Assembly (NCBI GenBank): GCA_963971535.1
Contig: OZ020589.1
Location: 48,332,636 to 48,396,635 of the forward strand
Direction of reading: 5' to 3'
Origin: Notolepis coatsorum
Taxonomy: Eukaryota > Chordata > Actinopteri > Aulopiformes > Paralepididae
Length of the DNA: 64,000 bases
Shown here: positions 48,751 to 60,263 of the stretch, one piece after another
How positions within the stretch are numbered: position 1 is the first letter of the stretch
How the letters are laid out: every line of letters starts with the position of its first letter
Translations under genes and position numbers: made by a program
Notes under the pieces: model-generated
The model's database searches: none
Told to the model about the DNA's origin: nothing
Seen by the model: only the letters and a program-made list of their open reading frames with translations

Positions 48751-49358
48751 GTCAGTGGATGTGTGTCTGTCTGTCTGCGTGTGGGTGGTGGTTGTGAGTG
48801 AAGAGAGGTTTCCTCGTTGGGCCCTGACTACATATTTGGCAGCAGAGTGTAGGAGAAATTACACCACTTATCTCTAGACATTGACATGATTAATTACTGT
48901 GGATTTTCATAATTACTATATGAACATTGTCCCTAATTACCTGGTCTCAGTTCACGGGTGGTGCCACCCTTCATAGAATTAGAATCCGTAGAACGGACAT
49001 AAATTAAAAGTATTTCAGATTTGTTTCAAACAAATTGCACATGTAGAGGAAGCTGAAGGTCAAATAATATTATAATTTGATAAATATAAAGTTGATCCTT
49101 GAAATGATCAGTCTTTTTTTGTTTTATTATTATTTATATTTAATTTAATTAAATATTTGTATTGATTCGAATGATCTCCATTTTGATCTCATCGCCACTC
49201 AATGCTCATTATAGGACCTCCTTTTTAGGGACTCATGAGATGGTCATAACAGTTGCCTGCCCGGGGAGATTTGCTTTTGAATAAAGATATTGTCCGTTCT
49301 ACTAATTCTACCTCTATGGTCTTGCCCCCTCTCCCCCCCCTACCCACTTCCGTCGCAG
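48751..49358. other. htt intron 12, first part
   Basis: AT-rich in the middle, with a strong pyrimidine tract (49325-49352) leading to an AG at 49357-49358 that could serve the candidate cassette exon. Confidence 0.55.
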
Positions 49359-49529
49359 TCGCGATCTCCCGTGCGGGTGGTAGAGCCGCCCTCGCCAACC
49401 TCCACCGAGGGGCCCGACGCTACGGACGGCGACTCTTCTTCCGTCTACACTTCTTCTTCTTCCTCTTCCTCCTTCTCTTCCTCCTCTTCCTCCTTCTCCT
49501 TCACTTCCTCCTCTAGCACTAGTGAAAAG
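49359..49529 (+). CDS. Candidate extra htt exon (serine-rich cassette, 57 codons)
   Basis: Between an excellent acceptor (C/T tract then cgtcgcag) and a moderate donor (GAAAAG|GTCAGC), 171 bp read without a stop in phase 0 to 0, exactly the phase of the exon 12/13 junction. The 5' half is GC-rich and exon-like (SRSPVRVVEPPSPTSTEGPD ATDGD); the 3' half is a Ser/Phe run encoded by a (TCT/TCC)n microsatellite. TEGPD also occurs near the end of exon 12, hinting at exon duplication. Inclusion would place 57 residues inside the LVLD caspase-6 site. I know of no human counterpart. It could instead be intronic pyrimidine repeat with a chance frame. Confidence 0.5.
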
Positions 49530-51188
49530 GTCAGCCGATTGGACACTTTCTAAACAAGGCGGGGTGGGGCTTGCTTGCCTGTAGGCTTTTTTTCTTTTTC
49601 GTTTCTCTCTCTCGTCTCGTTCGCTTGTTCGTTAGAAACCGAGCACGGAATATTCCCATTGCTCCGTCTTGCCGTTGTACAGCTTCTCTCCCCCTCGTCG
49701 ATGGTACAATATCCTGTTTCCTTACTCCTACGTCCTTGTCACAAGTGACCCTCCCTAATGATCGTTGAGATCATTGAGGTCTTCAAAAGATATTTTCCGA
49801 AACAAAACAATCCCAGCCTCTCATGTTGCTGGCTTGAAGTGAAGAGTTCAAAAGAGAAGCATGGTAACCACGATGTGATACCCCCCCCCCCTGTACATCT
49901 GGTTGCTACTGACCCTGCTCCTGGAGAGAGTGACAGGCTTTTGTTCCAGAATTACATATAAATATGCATAACATATCAATTCAGCTGCACAAGATGCTAA
50001 GCTAGGCTAACTGTCTGTGTGTGTGTGTGGCGTTATATTTAAAAGGAGTTTAAAAAGAAGGCATACATATAGGAGCATGGTGCAGTGTTGCGTTTGATTT
50101 TACTTGTGAGGAATAGTCTCATGGATACTAGATGATAGAAACACATATAGCTGTGTAAACCAACGCCTCAAGTGGTTCATATCACTGCAAGAAGAAACAG
50201 TATTTTCTGCAGGCTCTGTCTAGAACTAATGTATGTTGAAGAGGAACACATCTCTGGATCAAAAGCTTGCTCCGGAACTTGCGAGAATCGGGGATGGTGA
50301 CAACCAGAATTTACCTTTCTCTGGCACGCCCTCTTTTCTTGATCCTCCATTCACAACTGTCGCTTCCCTTGGACAAACGTCGTCTGAGGGAAGCAAAGGC
50401 TGTGATTGGAGGATCGAGGAAAGAGGGCGAGGCTTGAGAAGGTTCAATTGCAGAGTACTCGAGGCTGTGCTTTTTGTTATTCATTGTGTTTGACCCGAGC
50501 ATGATTCAACGGTTTCTTATATCTCTGTGTAGTGTCTTTGTGCTTTAGCCTCATCTCACTGGCCACACACATCTGGTTCTCAACAAGAGGTCTTAGGAAG
50601 TTCTTGCCAAAAAGTCTCCCATCCCAAGAGGGCAATCGTCATAAAATATTAATAAAACATTTGTATTTTTTGCAAAAACATTTCTTTTACATTTTATATA
50701 CAAAAAAAAACTAACGAAAAACATGCGCAAATTAACAAAAAAGAAGGGGGAAAAGGAGGAGTGAGTAGAAAAAGGGGGCAAGAGAAACAAAATAAGCGCT
50801 CATCAGGGAGTCTTCTGAGATGGGAGGGGTTTCCACCCGGCAGTGGACTTCTGGAGCCTCGTGTGACCACAGCAGAAAGCCTTGCTCTTGCTAGCAACAT
50901 TTGAAATTGGAGCCAATCAAATTGATTCCAGTGGCTCCTACTGGCACATTATCACACTTAAAAAAGACTTTCTTCAGACCTCTTGGTAGGACCAGAGATG
51001 TTGTTAGGGAGATTATCCTCAACCGAGTGAATGTTCAATAGCTAATAATTCTGTAGTCTAAAACATAACAAAGTCGCATCTCTTCTTCTGTATATTTTGT
51101 ATGTGATTACAGTTCAGGTTTGAGGGGTGTCCCCTTTAGGAAATTTTTGTTCAGTCTGTTTTATTTTGTGTGTGTGTCTGTGCACCAG
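49530..51188. other. htt intron 12, second part
   Basis: Contains the foldback element 50324-50438; otherwise AT-rich, with nothing recognised. The acceptor region tgtgtgtctgtgcaccag precedes exon 13. Confidence 0.6.
50324..50438. mobile_element. Foldback MITE-like element, copy 2
   Basis: Left arm acgccctcttttcttgatcc and right arm ggatcgaggaaagagggcga are inverted, with inner cgcttccctt/gagggaagca. Homologous to 17260-17411. Confidence 0.7.
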
Positions 51189-51315
51189 GTCCTGGATGGC
51201 AGTGAGAGCCAGTACTCGGGGATGCAAATTGGAACACTGCAGGATGAGGAAGATGAGGGAGCAGCACCTCCCTCCAACGAAGAACTCCGAGAACCCTTCT
51301 CACAGTCAGCACTGG
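51189..51315 (+). CDS. htt: htt exon 13
   Basis: 127 bp: VLDGSESQYSGMQIGTLQDE ... SQSAL plus one base. With exon 12 it rebuilds LVLD|G, the equivalent of the human caspase-6 site IVLD586. Acceptor gcaccag, donor CTGG|GTACGT. Confidence 0.95.
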
Positions 51316-51414
51316 GTACGTCACAAACACACTCGCACACACCTGTGTGCAGGGAAGGTTTTCTGAATACACGTTGCTCACTGATTATCTATGATTCCTT
51401 TTATGTGTCTGTAG

Positions 51415-51530
51415 CTTTAAGCAAACCCCACCTCCTGGAAGGCAGAGGCCACAACAGACAGGCTTCAGATAGCAGTGTGGATCGCTTCATACCAAAGGAA
51501 GAACCTACTGAGCCTGAACCAGACAACAAA
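51415..51530 (+). CDS. htt: htt exon 14
   Basis: 116 bp: (A)LSKPHLLEGRGHNRQASDSS VDRFIPKEE...PDNK. RQxSDSSVD is conserved with human. The donor AAA|GTACACACAC merges directly with a CA/CG repeat (51531-51580). Confidence 0.95.
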
Positions 51531-51652
51531 GTACACACACACACACACACGCACACGCACACGCACACGCACACACACACAAAACCCCATACACCATTAT
51601 TCTGTATGTTAGAACTGTGCCTCATTGGCTATCATTGCCGTCTATCTCCTAG

Positions 51653-51764
51653 CCGTCGAGAATAAAGGGTCCGATTGGCCATTATACAGACCAGGGGGCG
51701 GAGCCACTGGTGCACTGTGTACGACTTCTCGCTGCCTCCTTTCTGCTGACGGGACAGAAGAATG
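51653..51764 (+). CDS. htt: htt exon 15
   Basis: 112 bp (human size): [37 protein letters not shown] plus one base. Start of the next HEAT region; [15 protein letters not shown] is conserved. Donor AATG|GTGAGA. Confidence 0.96.
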
Positions 51765-51902
51765 GTGAGAAAACATTCTAATGCCCATGCTAAACAATAA
51801 CCTGACTAAAACACAAGCCAGCTATCCTTTTGCCAGCATTTGACCTGTGTGTTTTTGTGTGTCTAATGTGTGTGTGTGTGTCTAATGTGTGTGTGTGTCC
51901 AG

Positions 51903-52040
51903 GCCTGGTCCCTGACAAGGAGGTGCGTGTGAGTGTGAAGGCCCTGGCGGTCAGCTGTATCGGAGCAGCAGCGGCACTGCATCCTGAAGCCTTCTTCAAC
52001 TCCCTCTACCTGGAGCCGCTGGACGGCCTCCCAGCCGAGG
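51903..52040 (+). CDS. htt: htt exon 16
   Basis: 138 bp: (G)[20 protein letters not shown] ... [16 protein letters not shown] plus one base. HEAT helices conserved. The donor GAGG|GTACACACAC runs straight into a CA repeat (52043-52115). Confidence 0.96.
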
Positions 52041-52066
52041 GTACACACACACACACATACACACGC

Positions 52067-52118
<52 letters not shown>

Positions 52119-54299
52119 AGGCCACCTTTGGGTACACTACAAGTTCAAGTTCAAGTTCTTTAATAGTTGTCATACAGAAGTACAGAATACTTTCATACAA
52201 AATGCTTCTTACTGTTACGCTCCAGAGACTGTGCTAGACAAGATAGTATCAAATAACATAATAACATAATATAGCATGAATTTAGAAGAAGAAAATGAGG
52301 TCACAGTTGTTCGGTATAGACATATGTACAATGTTCTGAGTTACCATATAATATACAATACACAACTATGCAGTGTACTAATGTACAGTACTATCTAGTG
52401 CAAAGCAGAAATGGGATGAGGTACAACCCTAGGTACAATTTACAGTAAGGTGTACGAGTTGTAGTGCAATCCTTCATCCATAAATATAAAGTGTGGGGAG
52501 TGGGTGCTACAGTGTGTTTGTTTAAAGTGGGTGTGTGCTATAAAGTGTGTGTAGTGGGTGCTACAGTGTGTTTGTTTAAAGTGAGTGTGTGCGTGTGGAT
52601 GTGTGTGCTATGTGTGTTTGGTGGTTGTTGTTGTGTAGTGTTCATTCATTGTTCGTTTAGCAGCCTGATGGCCTGGGGATAGAAGCTACTTCTGAGTCTT
52701 TCTGTGCTCGCCTTGAGACTCCTGTATCGCTTGCCTGACGGCAGCAGTTCAAAGAGGCAGTTGTTCGGGTGGCTCGAGTCCTTAATAATTCTCTTAGCCT
52801 TCCCCTTGCAACGCTTGTAGTAAATGTTCTGGAGGGTGGGGAGCCCCCCTCCGATTGTGCGTTCGGCTGAACGTGTCACTCTTTGTAGTCTGCTTTGGTC
52901 TTTTGCAGTGCTATTCCCAAACCAGGAGGTGATGTTGCCGGTCAAGATGCTCTCTATTGTACATGAGTAGAAGTTCTTAAGGATCTTCTGGCTGACTTGG
53001 AACTTCCTTAGGCGCCTGAGGAAGTAGAGGCGTTGTCGTGCCTTCTTCACCACACTGTTAATGTGTATGGTCCATTTCAAGTCCTCGGATATGTGGGCTC
53101 CGAGGTACTTGAAGCTGTTGACTCTCTCAACCGGTGCCCCGTCGATGCTGAGGGGGCTGTAGTCCTTGACCCCCGACCTCCTGAAGTCCACAATCATCTC
53201 CTTTGTTTTGCTGACGTTCAGGGAGAGGCTGTTTTCCTGGCACCATCCCGCCAGGACCTTGACCTCTTCCAGGTAGGCCCTCTCGTCGTTGGCAGAGATC
53301 AGGCCCACCACCACTGTGTCGTCAGCAAATTTGACGATTGTATTGCTACTCCGCTGAGCCACACAGTCGTGTGTGTACAGGGAGTAGAGGAGGGGACTCA
53401 GAACACAGCCCTGGGGGGCCCCTATGTTGAGGGTGATGGATGAGGAGGTGCAGTTGCCTGCTCTCACCACCTGGGGTCTGCCAGTCAGGAAGTCCAAGAC
53501 CCACTGGCAGAGGTCATAGCCCAAGCCCAGGTCCCTGAGCTTGGCTATGAGTATGGAGGGGACTATGGTATTGAATGCCGAGCTGTAGTCGATGAATAGC
53601 ATTCTCACATAGTTCCCCTGCCTCTTGTCCAGGTGTGATGCTGCTGTGTGCAGCACATGGGATATGGCGTCCTCCGTGGACCTGTTGGGGCGGTATGCAA
53701 ATTGCAGGGGGTCCATGTTGATGGGGAGTTGAGTTACATGCATTTGCTAGCCCATAAACTGTAACTTAACCCTAACCTTAACCTCTAACTCAAATTGGGG
53801 ATGGTGCTTTTGTCCCCAATGGGACAGGCTGCCCCAATAAACTGGTTTGTAGATTATGTCTACAGATTCAGTTAGGACCACACACACACACACACACTCC
53901 TTATCTTAGACAAGTCTTTCCTCAATAATACTAAAAATATGGTCAAAAAACAACCAACGTGCACCCCGTCATTTTAATCTTCTACTGTGAATCATATAAT
54001 GTAACACCATTTATTTCCTGTGTGTTTTATATTAAGTGCTCTGTAACTTTGTCACTCATTTCATATGCAAGTGTATCTTGTTCTCTTGTTCTCCTGCTCG
54101 GAGACTAGGGGTGAGATTTAGCTGTTTAGCTAGCATTCAGCGTTCTAGAGCTACATAGTTCATCAGAAATGTTTTTACTATACATGTACTATGTATTCCC
54201 TGATTAATAGACATGACATTGAGAGCACACATACAGATGATGGCATATGTAATAGACCTAGTGTTCTCCTCCTGTCCCTCACTGTGTCTCCCCCTACAG
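52041..54299. other. htt intron 16
   Basis: CA repeat, then an antisense L2-type LINE (52141-53746), then ~550 bp of unremarkable sequence ending at acceptor cccctacag. Confidence 0.75.
52141..53746 (-). mobile_element. 5'-truncated L2-type LINE with open reverse transcriptase
   Basis: The minus-strand frame 53743-52646 (365 codons, no stop) encodes the RT palm and thumb: [11 protein letters not shown] (residues 50-60), [13 protein letters not shown] (108-120), FADDTVVVG (139-147), [11 protein letters not shown] and [14 protein letters not shown]. Downstream follows a 3' UTR ending in the cttgaacttg tail at 52141. The N-terminal endonuclease and the fingers are lost by 5' truncation at about 53746. 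The intact frame suggests a fairly recent insertion. The same 3' end is found at 4636, 19081 and 54500. Confidence 0.88.
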
Positions 54300-54458
54300 A
54301 GCAGCAGTATATCAGTGATGTGTTGTGTCTGGTGGAGCATGGAGACCCTCAGATCAGAGGAGCCACCGCCATCCTCTGTGGAGCCATCATCCAGGCTGCC
54401 TTCACCAAAACACGCTACAACATTCACAGCTGGCTGGCCAGCGTGCAGAGCACCACAG
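54300..54458 (+). CDS. htt: htt exon 17
   Basis: 159 bp (human size): (E)QQYISDVLCLVEHGDPQIRG ATAILCGAII ... WLASVQSTT plus one base. HGDPQ.RGATAILCG is a strongly conserved HEAT repeat. Donor ACAG|GTCAGG. Confidence 0.96.
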
Positions 54459-54499
54459 GTCAGGAGTATGTGTGTACCATAGTATATGATAGGACGGAT

Positions 54500-54944
54500 G
54501 ATAATAGATGCTCTTTGAACTGCTGCGGTCAGGCAAGCGATACCGGAGTCTCATGGCCAGTACAGAGGGAGACTCAGAAGGAGCTTCTATCCTCAGGCCA
54601 TCAGGATGCTCAATGATAATGACACTATGTAACAACCCATCATCTACACTCACAGCACACACATCCACATGTATACACTCACTTTAAACAAACACTCACC
54701 TTATCACCCACTTTACTCACTTTAGACACTTTAACACACTTTATATTTAGTAGTAAAGAGATTTGCACTACAATTCATACCTCATTGCACCTTACCCTAA
54801 GTTTGTACCTCATCCCATTTCTGCATTGTACCTCACTGTTACTCTTTTTACTCTGTATTGTATATTGTAAATATGTATATTGACTGAACACTTTATTTGA
54901 CGTACTTTTAACTTTTTCTATTTTATACTTTTATCTATTACTGT
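54500..54944 (+). mobile_element. L2-type LINE 3' end, split (continues at 63243)
   Basis: Matches the 52141-53746 element from tttgaactgctgcggtcagg onward through its 3' UTR. The sequence stops at the 8-bp duplication attactgt and resumes after 63242, ending aataaacaaacttgaacttg near 63330. Confidence 0.85.
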
Positions 54945-55221
54945 TAGGGATGCCCCGATCGATCGGCCAGCGATCGGTATCGGCCGATATTCAGTATAAA
55001 TATGAGATTGGTGAATTCCGATAATGCTTTATTTTCGCCGATCGTGAAAACCGATCGAAAAACATGATCCAATTCTTAGCGGAGATCTCACTCACTGACT
55101 TCTCTCTCAGACACACAGAGCTGCAGCGCACGGCCCCTCCTCCTCCCCTGCCCCTCCCTTACCCGTGTCAACACAGAGGCTCCTATTGCCTCCGGCAATA
55201 GTCTGCTCTAGTGCATGAGAC

Positions 55222-56154
55222 TAGAGCTGCCACGATTACCGCATTACCGCGGTATTGCTGTTACATCATGCCCACCGCAGAGTTTAGCTGAATACCGCAT
55301 CACCGCTGTTTTTTATAATAATACTCTCAACCAAAGCAACGGAACAATTTTGATTGACAGTCGATTCTGCCAATTACGTCACACCGCTTGCATCCGCCTC
55401 TGCTGTTACCACCAATCGGCAAGCGCGTATTCGTTTTTTACTTCCTGAATGTCAGCCATTGATCAGAGCTCACAACACGGCTAATAGCGTTAGCTCCCCG
55501 CCGGAGTGGATTACCATCGCTCCTCAGGAGTACTAAACGAGGCATAATGATTTTACTGCAATGAATGTTATAATAAAAGCCTTTCGTTCTATACACTTGT
55601 CTGATTGAAAACTTTATTAACAGACTGCAGAATGGGCACAACTCGGCACACTCTGAGCAAAGAAAGGAACTGAGATATGAATTGAGTAATGCTTGCCTTG
55701 CTATGGTCCGGTAAATACGCTGATGTTATTGAACGTGTAACTATATAACGTTAATGCCACAAAACGAATGCCTTTGTTAATCATAAGTAGTAACTTTATA
55801 ATAATAATAAGAAGAAGAAAGGGTCGGGGGGGTAACCGCCGGGCGCTACCGCCCCTGCCCGCGACACCGAGTGAACGACGCACGACCAGAGGGGAGACTT
55901 CGAATCCGTGTTTCACTTTCAATAACGAATGTGTGCTTGCCGAATCCCAAACAATATTCATGCTGCAAAGTCATCCTCTAAAGATAGACATTTAGACTAG
56001 AGGCAGGCTATATGCTATAAAGAGTAGACTACTAAAAAATAAATAAAAAATGCATTCAAACTTTTCTTTCTTTTTTGTGTGCGATAACCGCAGCGGTAGG
56101 AAATATTTCGCAAATTTGTGCGGTAAGGAAAACATCAATACCACGGCAGCTCTA
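55222..56154. mobile_element. hAT element, family CCGCGG, copy 2, TSD catgagac
   Basis: Ends TAGAGCTGCCACG ... CCACGGCAGCTCTA, flanked by catgagac at 55214-55221 and 56155-56162. About 933 bp, homologous to 26098-27093, with no transposase. Confidence 0.92.
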
Positions 56155-56468
56155 CATGAGACCTCCGTGAGCTAACGTTAGCTACCTAGCTATCGTTACT
56201 GTTTAAACAAAACGACCCAGTCAACTATTCACTTTTAGTTTAATACATGATGCATTGTCTAACGTTATCTAGCGGGCTAGCTACTGATAGCTGCTGATAT
56301 AAACAAATGCTCCAGCAATAGACTAGTGCATGATACCTCCGTTAGCTCGGTAGCCAACGTTAGCTCACGTTAGCTCTATATGAAATGTCCCAGTAAACTA
56401 AATAGTTCACTGAGGACTTCCGGTATGCCGTTAGAGGGCACAGACTCATAGAAGACCGCTCTCCCGGG

Positions 56469-56695
56469 GGGCTCCAGTAGCTCACCGCGTATCTCGGCGC
56501 TATTTCTGCGTCGGGAGGAGCCGTGCTGTGTCACGGTTCTGGTTGACTCCGAGTTCGATTCCCGGACCCGCCGTCATTTGCCGAATGTCTTCCCCTGCTC
56601 TCTCTCCCGTTTCACTCTACAACTGTCGGTCATGCTTGACCAGAAAAGCGATAAACGCTAAAAAATAAAGTAAAAAAAAAAAAAAAAAAAAAAAA
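56469..56695 (+). mobile_element. tRNA-derived SINE (second family), sense, 16-bp TSD
   Basis: Flanked by agaccgctctcccggg at 56453-56468 and 56696-56711. B-box GTTCGATTCCC at 56553-56563, A-run tail 56672-56695. Matches the antisense copy at 46191-46419. The perfect 16-bp duplication indicates a recent event. Confidence 0.93.
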
Positions 56696-56772
56696 AGACC
56701 GCTCTCCCGGGCGGAAGATCATTCTTCCACTTCAAGAATTCAATGAACACAAATATCTAAATCAAAAGGTAG

Positions 56773-57162
56773 ATGAGTGGAAGAAGGAAAGGGAAGGACC
56801 GAAAAAGAAGGGAAAAACCTTTTAAAAACTCGAAAAACGCGACCACAGAGGAGTTCGACATCGAAGCTAACGTGGTCGCTAGCTTAAATAAAATGTGGCA
56901 AGATGACAACGTGCCGACAAGTCACGAGAAGAGCATGGAACACGAATATACAACCAAGGAGATGGTGCAGAGAGAAGCATGCATTAAAAAAGCACTGAAG
57001 ATAAAAGGAACCCGCTTCCAGACCCCACACTCCAACATGAAGATTCAAAGAAGTACTGGAAGGAGGCGAGGAGGGAACCGGGGCCTCAGGCGCCTCGGAA
57101 CACGAGAGACGGGACGAGCCGACGGCACCAGCACCAGGCAGACAGAGGAGCCGCTGCACTGA
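56773..57162 (+). CDS. Unrecognised 129-codon basic frame inside the retroposon
   Basis: Starts MSGRRKGKDRKRREKPFKNS; rich in Lys/Arg, with Glu-rich middle and Arg/Gly-rich end (RSTGRRRGGNRGLRR). I recognise no domain. It could be an ORF1-like nucleic-acid-binding protein of a LINE or a chance frame. Confidence 0.3.
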   Translation: MSGRRKGKDRKRREKPFKNSKNATTEEFDIEANVVASLNKMWQDDNVPTSHEKSMEHEYTTKEMVQREACIKKALKIKGTRFQTPHSNMKIQRSTGRRRGGNRGLRRLGTRETGRADGTSTRQTEEPLH

Positions 57163-59211
57163 GAGCGAGAGAGAGGCTCAGCGAGTACACACATCCTTAA
57201 AAAACAATGAGAAAGAAACCATAGGACTCCTCTTGTTTCTGTGGTCATGGCAATGTTTACTAAGTGCCCGGGAGGGGTAAGGTCATTTTATTAGCGTAGG
57301 TTTTCTTTAGCAGCCAACGTTGGACCAAGGGATGGAAGGGTTTCGGATAGACGCCTCGTCACACACCCTTAGCGCAGGGCCCCCCCCTAACGAGGGGCTC
57401 TCCCTCGCACACCAATGGGGTTTATGCCAAGAGGAGCGGGTGTTAACCCCCCTCGCTTGGAGGTCGAATTCAATAACGTGTTATATGTTAAATGTTGGGA
57501 AGAAGGTAGAGTATGGGAGGTAGCTAACATTATGCAATAACTGGGAAAATGAATGTCGGGATCATAAACGGACCAGACCAAACAAGAACGAAAACGGCTA
57601 TCTCTCATATACCAATGCCCTGTCCTGTGAGTCTTGTTTGTCTTGTGGTGGTGGTTGTCTTATTCTAGAAAAATGTGTAGATTGGCTATGCAAAAACGGA
57701 ACATCATACTGTAAAGAAAAGGTTGTTGTAAAATGTGAAGAGGTGATTTTGGAAAAGAAAAGGAAAATGTTTCAAATGTTTATGCAAACTTTCGTAACCA
57801 CTGGAACAAAATTGTAAATTGTCTATGAAAAAGCGGAATTCATACTGTAAAGAGAAATTGTATATGTGAAAAAGTGACTTTGGAAAAGAAAAGGAAAATG
57901 TACATGCAAAAATGTAAAAAAAAGTTACTTTGGAAAAGATGTGAAATGAACTAAAATAAAGTTATAAAAAAAAAAAAGGGTCACTGAGGCGTTGTCTTAA
58001 CGTTATCTAGTCGGCTAGCAGTAGCTACAGATAGCTCCTGATATCAATGTCTTATAACATAGGGTGACCATATTTTGATTTCCAAAAATGAGGACATGCT
58101 GGCCCCAGCCTCGAGATACTTAATGATACTTTGCACAATCGAAGCAGGCATGGCCACCTTAATTTCACTGTCTTGTGTATGTACTGTATGTGATGAATAA
58201 ACCTCTTGAATCTCTACTCAAAGTTTACTCAAAGATGCCTTTATTGTTTTAACCTCTTAACACTTTCGCGACCACTGGGCTGAGTCTAATTAATGGCAAG
58301 AGGACCGGGGAATGTAAACAAACGTGTGTCTTTTTGTAGAGCTAAATCTATACTTTATAGTATTGCTATCTGTCCATTATCATTGTCAATTGAGTTCATA
58401 AACCATCCCTTCAAAATGGCTTAAAAAAAATGCATCAATAGGTTCTCATTTTATAGCGCCGTGAATATAAGCTTTATAGTGGATTTGGTCTCGTATATTT
58501 TCTGGAAAGCTAGATAAATGGCTAATAGCTGCTAACGTTATATCCAATGGCATTTCCGTTTTACAGATGCTAAAGAAAGAACTCAAACTGCATATGATCG
58601 GGACTGTCCCAAAGCATGTATGCATGAAAGGGGGGGAGGGGGGGCGGGGGACGTTGTTTATTATTATTGATTACCAATAACGGTGTTTGTCTAACTAGCC
58701 ACATAGGCCGTTCGCCTGGATGGCTATCAGAACGGTGTCCGATCGGGCTGTAATTTACGTGAAGGGGATCTTACCGTGGTCGGGGCTGATCCCCCGGAGC
58801 ATTTTCCCGTTATCGATCGCCATCTGGTAGATCGATATGTCCATTGGCTGATGATAAATCCCCTTATTGCATGGTGAAATCTGCAATCCGAAACGTATCC
58901 CGTGCAACAGACAATAGCTATCGCTTCAGATGAGTAGAAAACGACATCAGAGATCCAAAAAAAAAAAGACAACTTCTGCCACAGGGAACACTCTATTATC
59001 GCGATAGCGCCCCTAAGAGGATCTGGCCGGTATTGCACATTCTCGAATTCACAGACTAGGGTAGATCTGCAGTGCCGGTCGGCGACCTTGAACAGGTTAT
59101 TAAAATGGAATAAAAGCAATAACAACTTGCCACATATTTATACGTGATTATGTCCACAACGCATGGATTCGAAACACGTATAAATACGTGCTTCGTCCCC
59201 AATGTCATGCA

Positions 59212-59722
59212 CCCAGTAAAGCGGCCATTTCTTTTTACTTGACCTTGAGGACTGCATTCTTTTTTTGCTTATCTTTATACGTTATGCTTAGCACACGCAT
59301 AAGCCTGGTCTCTTTTGAAAGATAACATTCTGAAGTTACTAATGCAAAAAAGGAAAATCACTTTTAGTGCTAATGAAATAGAGTAGCATATAGGTCTGAA
59401 CTTGAGTTGAACGTGAACTTGTGTACTCACATTTTTCTGCAGTGGTTGCAATATCCCAAATGTAACCACATAACATGCGCCCAGAAAAGTGGCAATTTTT
59501 TTTACTTCAACTTGAGGACTGCATACTTTTTTTTTGCAAAGCTTATCTTTATACTTTATGCTTATAGCACATGCATACGCCTGGTCTCTTTTGAAATATA
59601 ACATTCCGAAGTTTCGTACACAATAAATAAAAATCACTTTTAGTGCTAATTAGTAACATAGGGCTGAACATGAGTTGAACTTGTGTACTCACGTTTTTGT
59701 GTAGTAGTTGCAATATTCCAAA
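59212..59722. repeat. Diverged tandem duplication, period about 267 bp
   Basis: The blocks tttttacttgaccttgagga and cctggtctcttttgaaagat of unit 1 (59215-59459) reappear as tttttacttcaacttgagga and cctggtctcttttgaaatat in unit 2 (59482-59722), about 85-90% alike by eye. Confidence 0.85.
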
Positions 59723-59879
59723 ATAATATATATATATTTTTTGAATAAGCTGGAAAACACTGCAAATCCATAGCCTGAAGTCTTACGTGTGTTGTCGGGC
59801 CTTACAAATACATTAGATTTTGATTTGATTATCAATAAGGTGATATCTGGAACACACAAACACACTATTTTTTAAATCG

Positions 59880-60259
59880 CATGCCATGAAACTCTGGGAC
59901 CTGGCTGAATTTAAGACTGCACAAATCATGTTTAAAGCACGAAACAATTCACTCCCGGGTAACATCCAAAAATTCTGTTATGGAGAGGGGGGTTACAATT
60001 TAGAGGAGAGTCTAACTTCAAGAAACAGGCTGTTGATTCAACAATGTATGTATATTTCAGTTTGTGGAGTGAATGAGTTGCATAAGATAATAGAGTGTGA
60101 AGGTATACTGAATACTGTCTATCTGTATGTCATATATGTTATGATGAATTGAAAATGGGGGACCCTGATGTAAACAAGACGAAAGTCTTTCTCTGGTCTG
60201 CATCCCCTTAACAATTGTGTGTATTGAGCCGTACTGTATTGTACCCATTCTGCAATCTG
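59880..60259 (+). mobile_element. LINE C-terminal coding remnant and 3' tail (left half)
   Basis: The frame 59886-60152 reads KLWDLAEFKTAQIMFKARNN and SLPGNIQKFCYGEGGYNLEE, the usual C-terminal end of a teleost LINE polyprotein, then the 'ggaccctgatgtaaac' tail. It shows what coding sequence precedes this dispersed tail. It is interrupted at TTAA (60260-60263) by the next element and resumes at 61214. Confidence 0.7.
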
Positions 60260-60263
60260 TTAA

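Larger units (their letters stand above)
56416..57980 (+). mobile_element. LINE-like retroposon with A-tail, 9-bp TSD tcactgagg
   Basis: Flanked by tcactgagg at 56407-56415 and 57981-57989; the 3' end has AATAAA followed by A12. A SINE (56469-56695) is inserted near its 5' end. It carries one basic open frame (56773-57162) and no RT, so it is a deleted or non-autonomous element. Confidence 0.75.

Noticed and set aside
48751..48801. Read-through of htt exon 12 to a stop after GCVSVCLRVGGGCE
   Set aside because: Exon 13 continues the protein exactly from 48750, and the extra residues come from GT-rich intron.
53033..53443. 136-codon + strand frame
   Set aside because: Antisense shadow of the LINE reverse transcriptase on the minus strand.
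56540..56570. Pol III B-box considered as a tRNA gene
   Set aside because: No complete cloverleaf; poly-A tail and 16-bp target duplication show a SINE. The same holds for 7360 and 46322.
58261..59110. Complete piggyBac-like element starting CACTTTCGCGACC after TTAA
   Set aside because: The left end is plausible, but no matching right end followed by TTAA could be placed.
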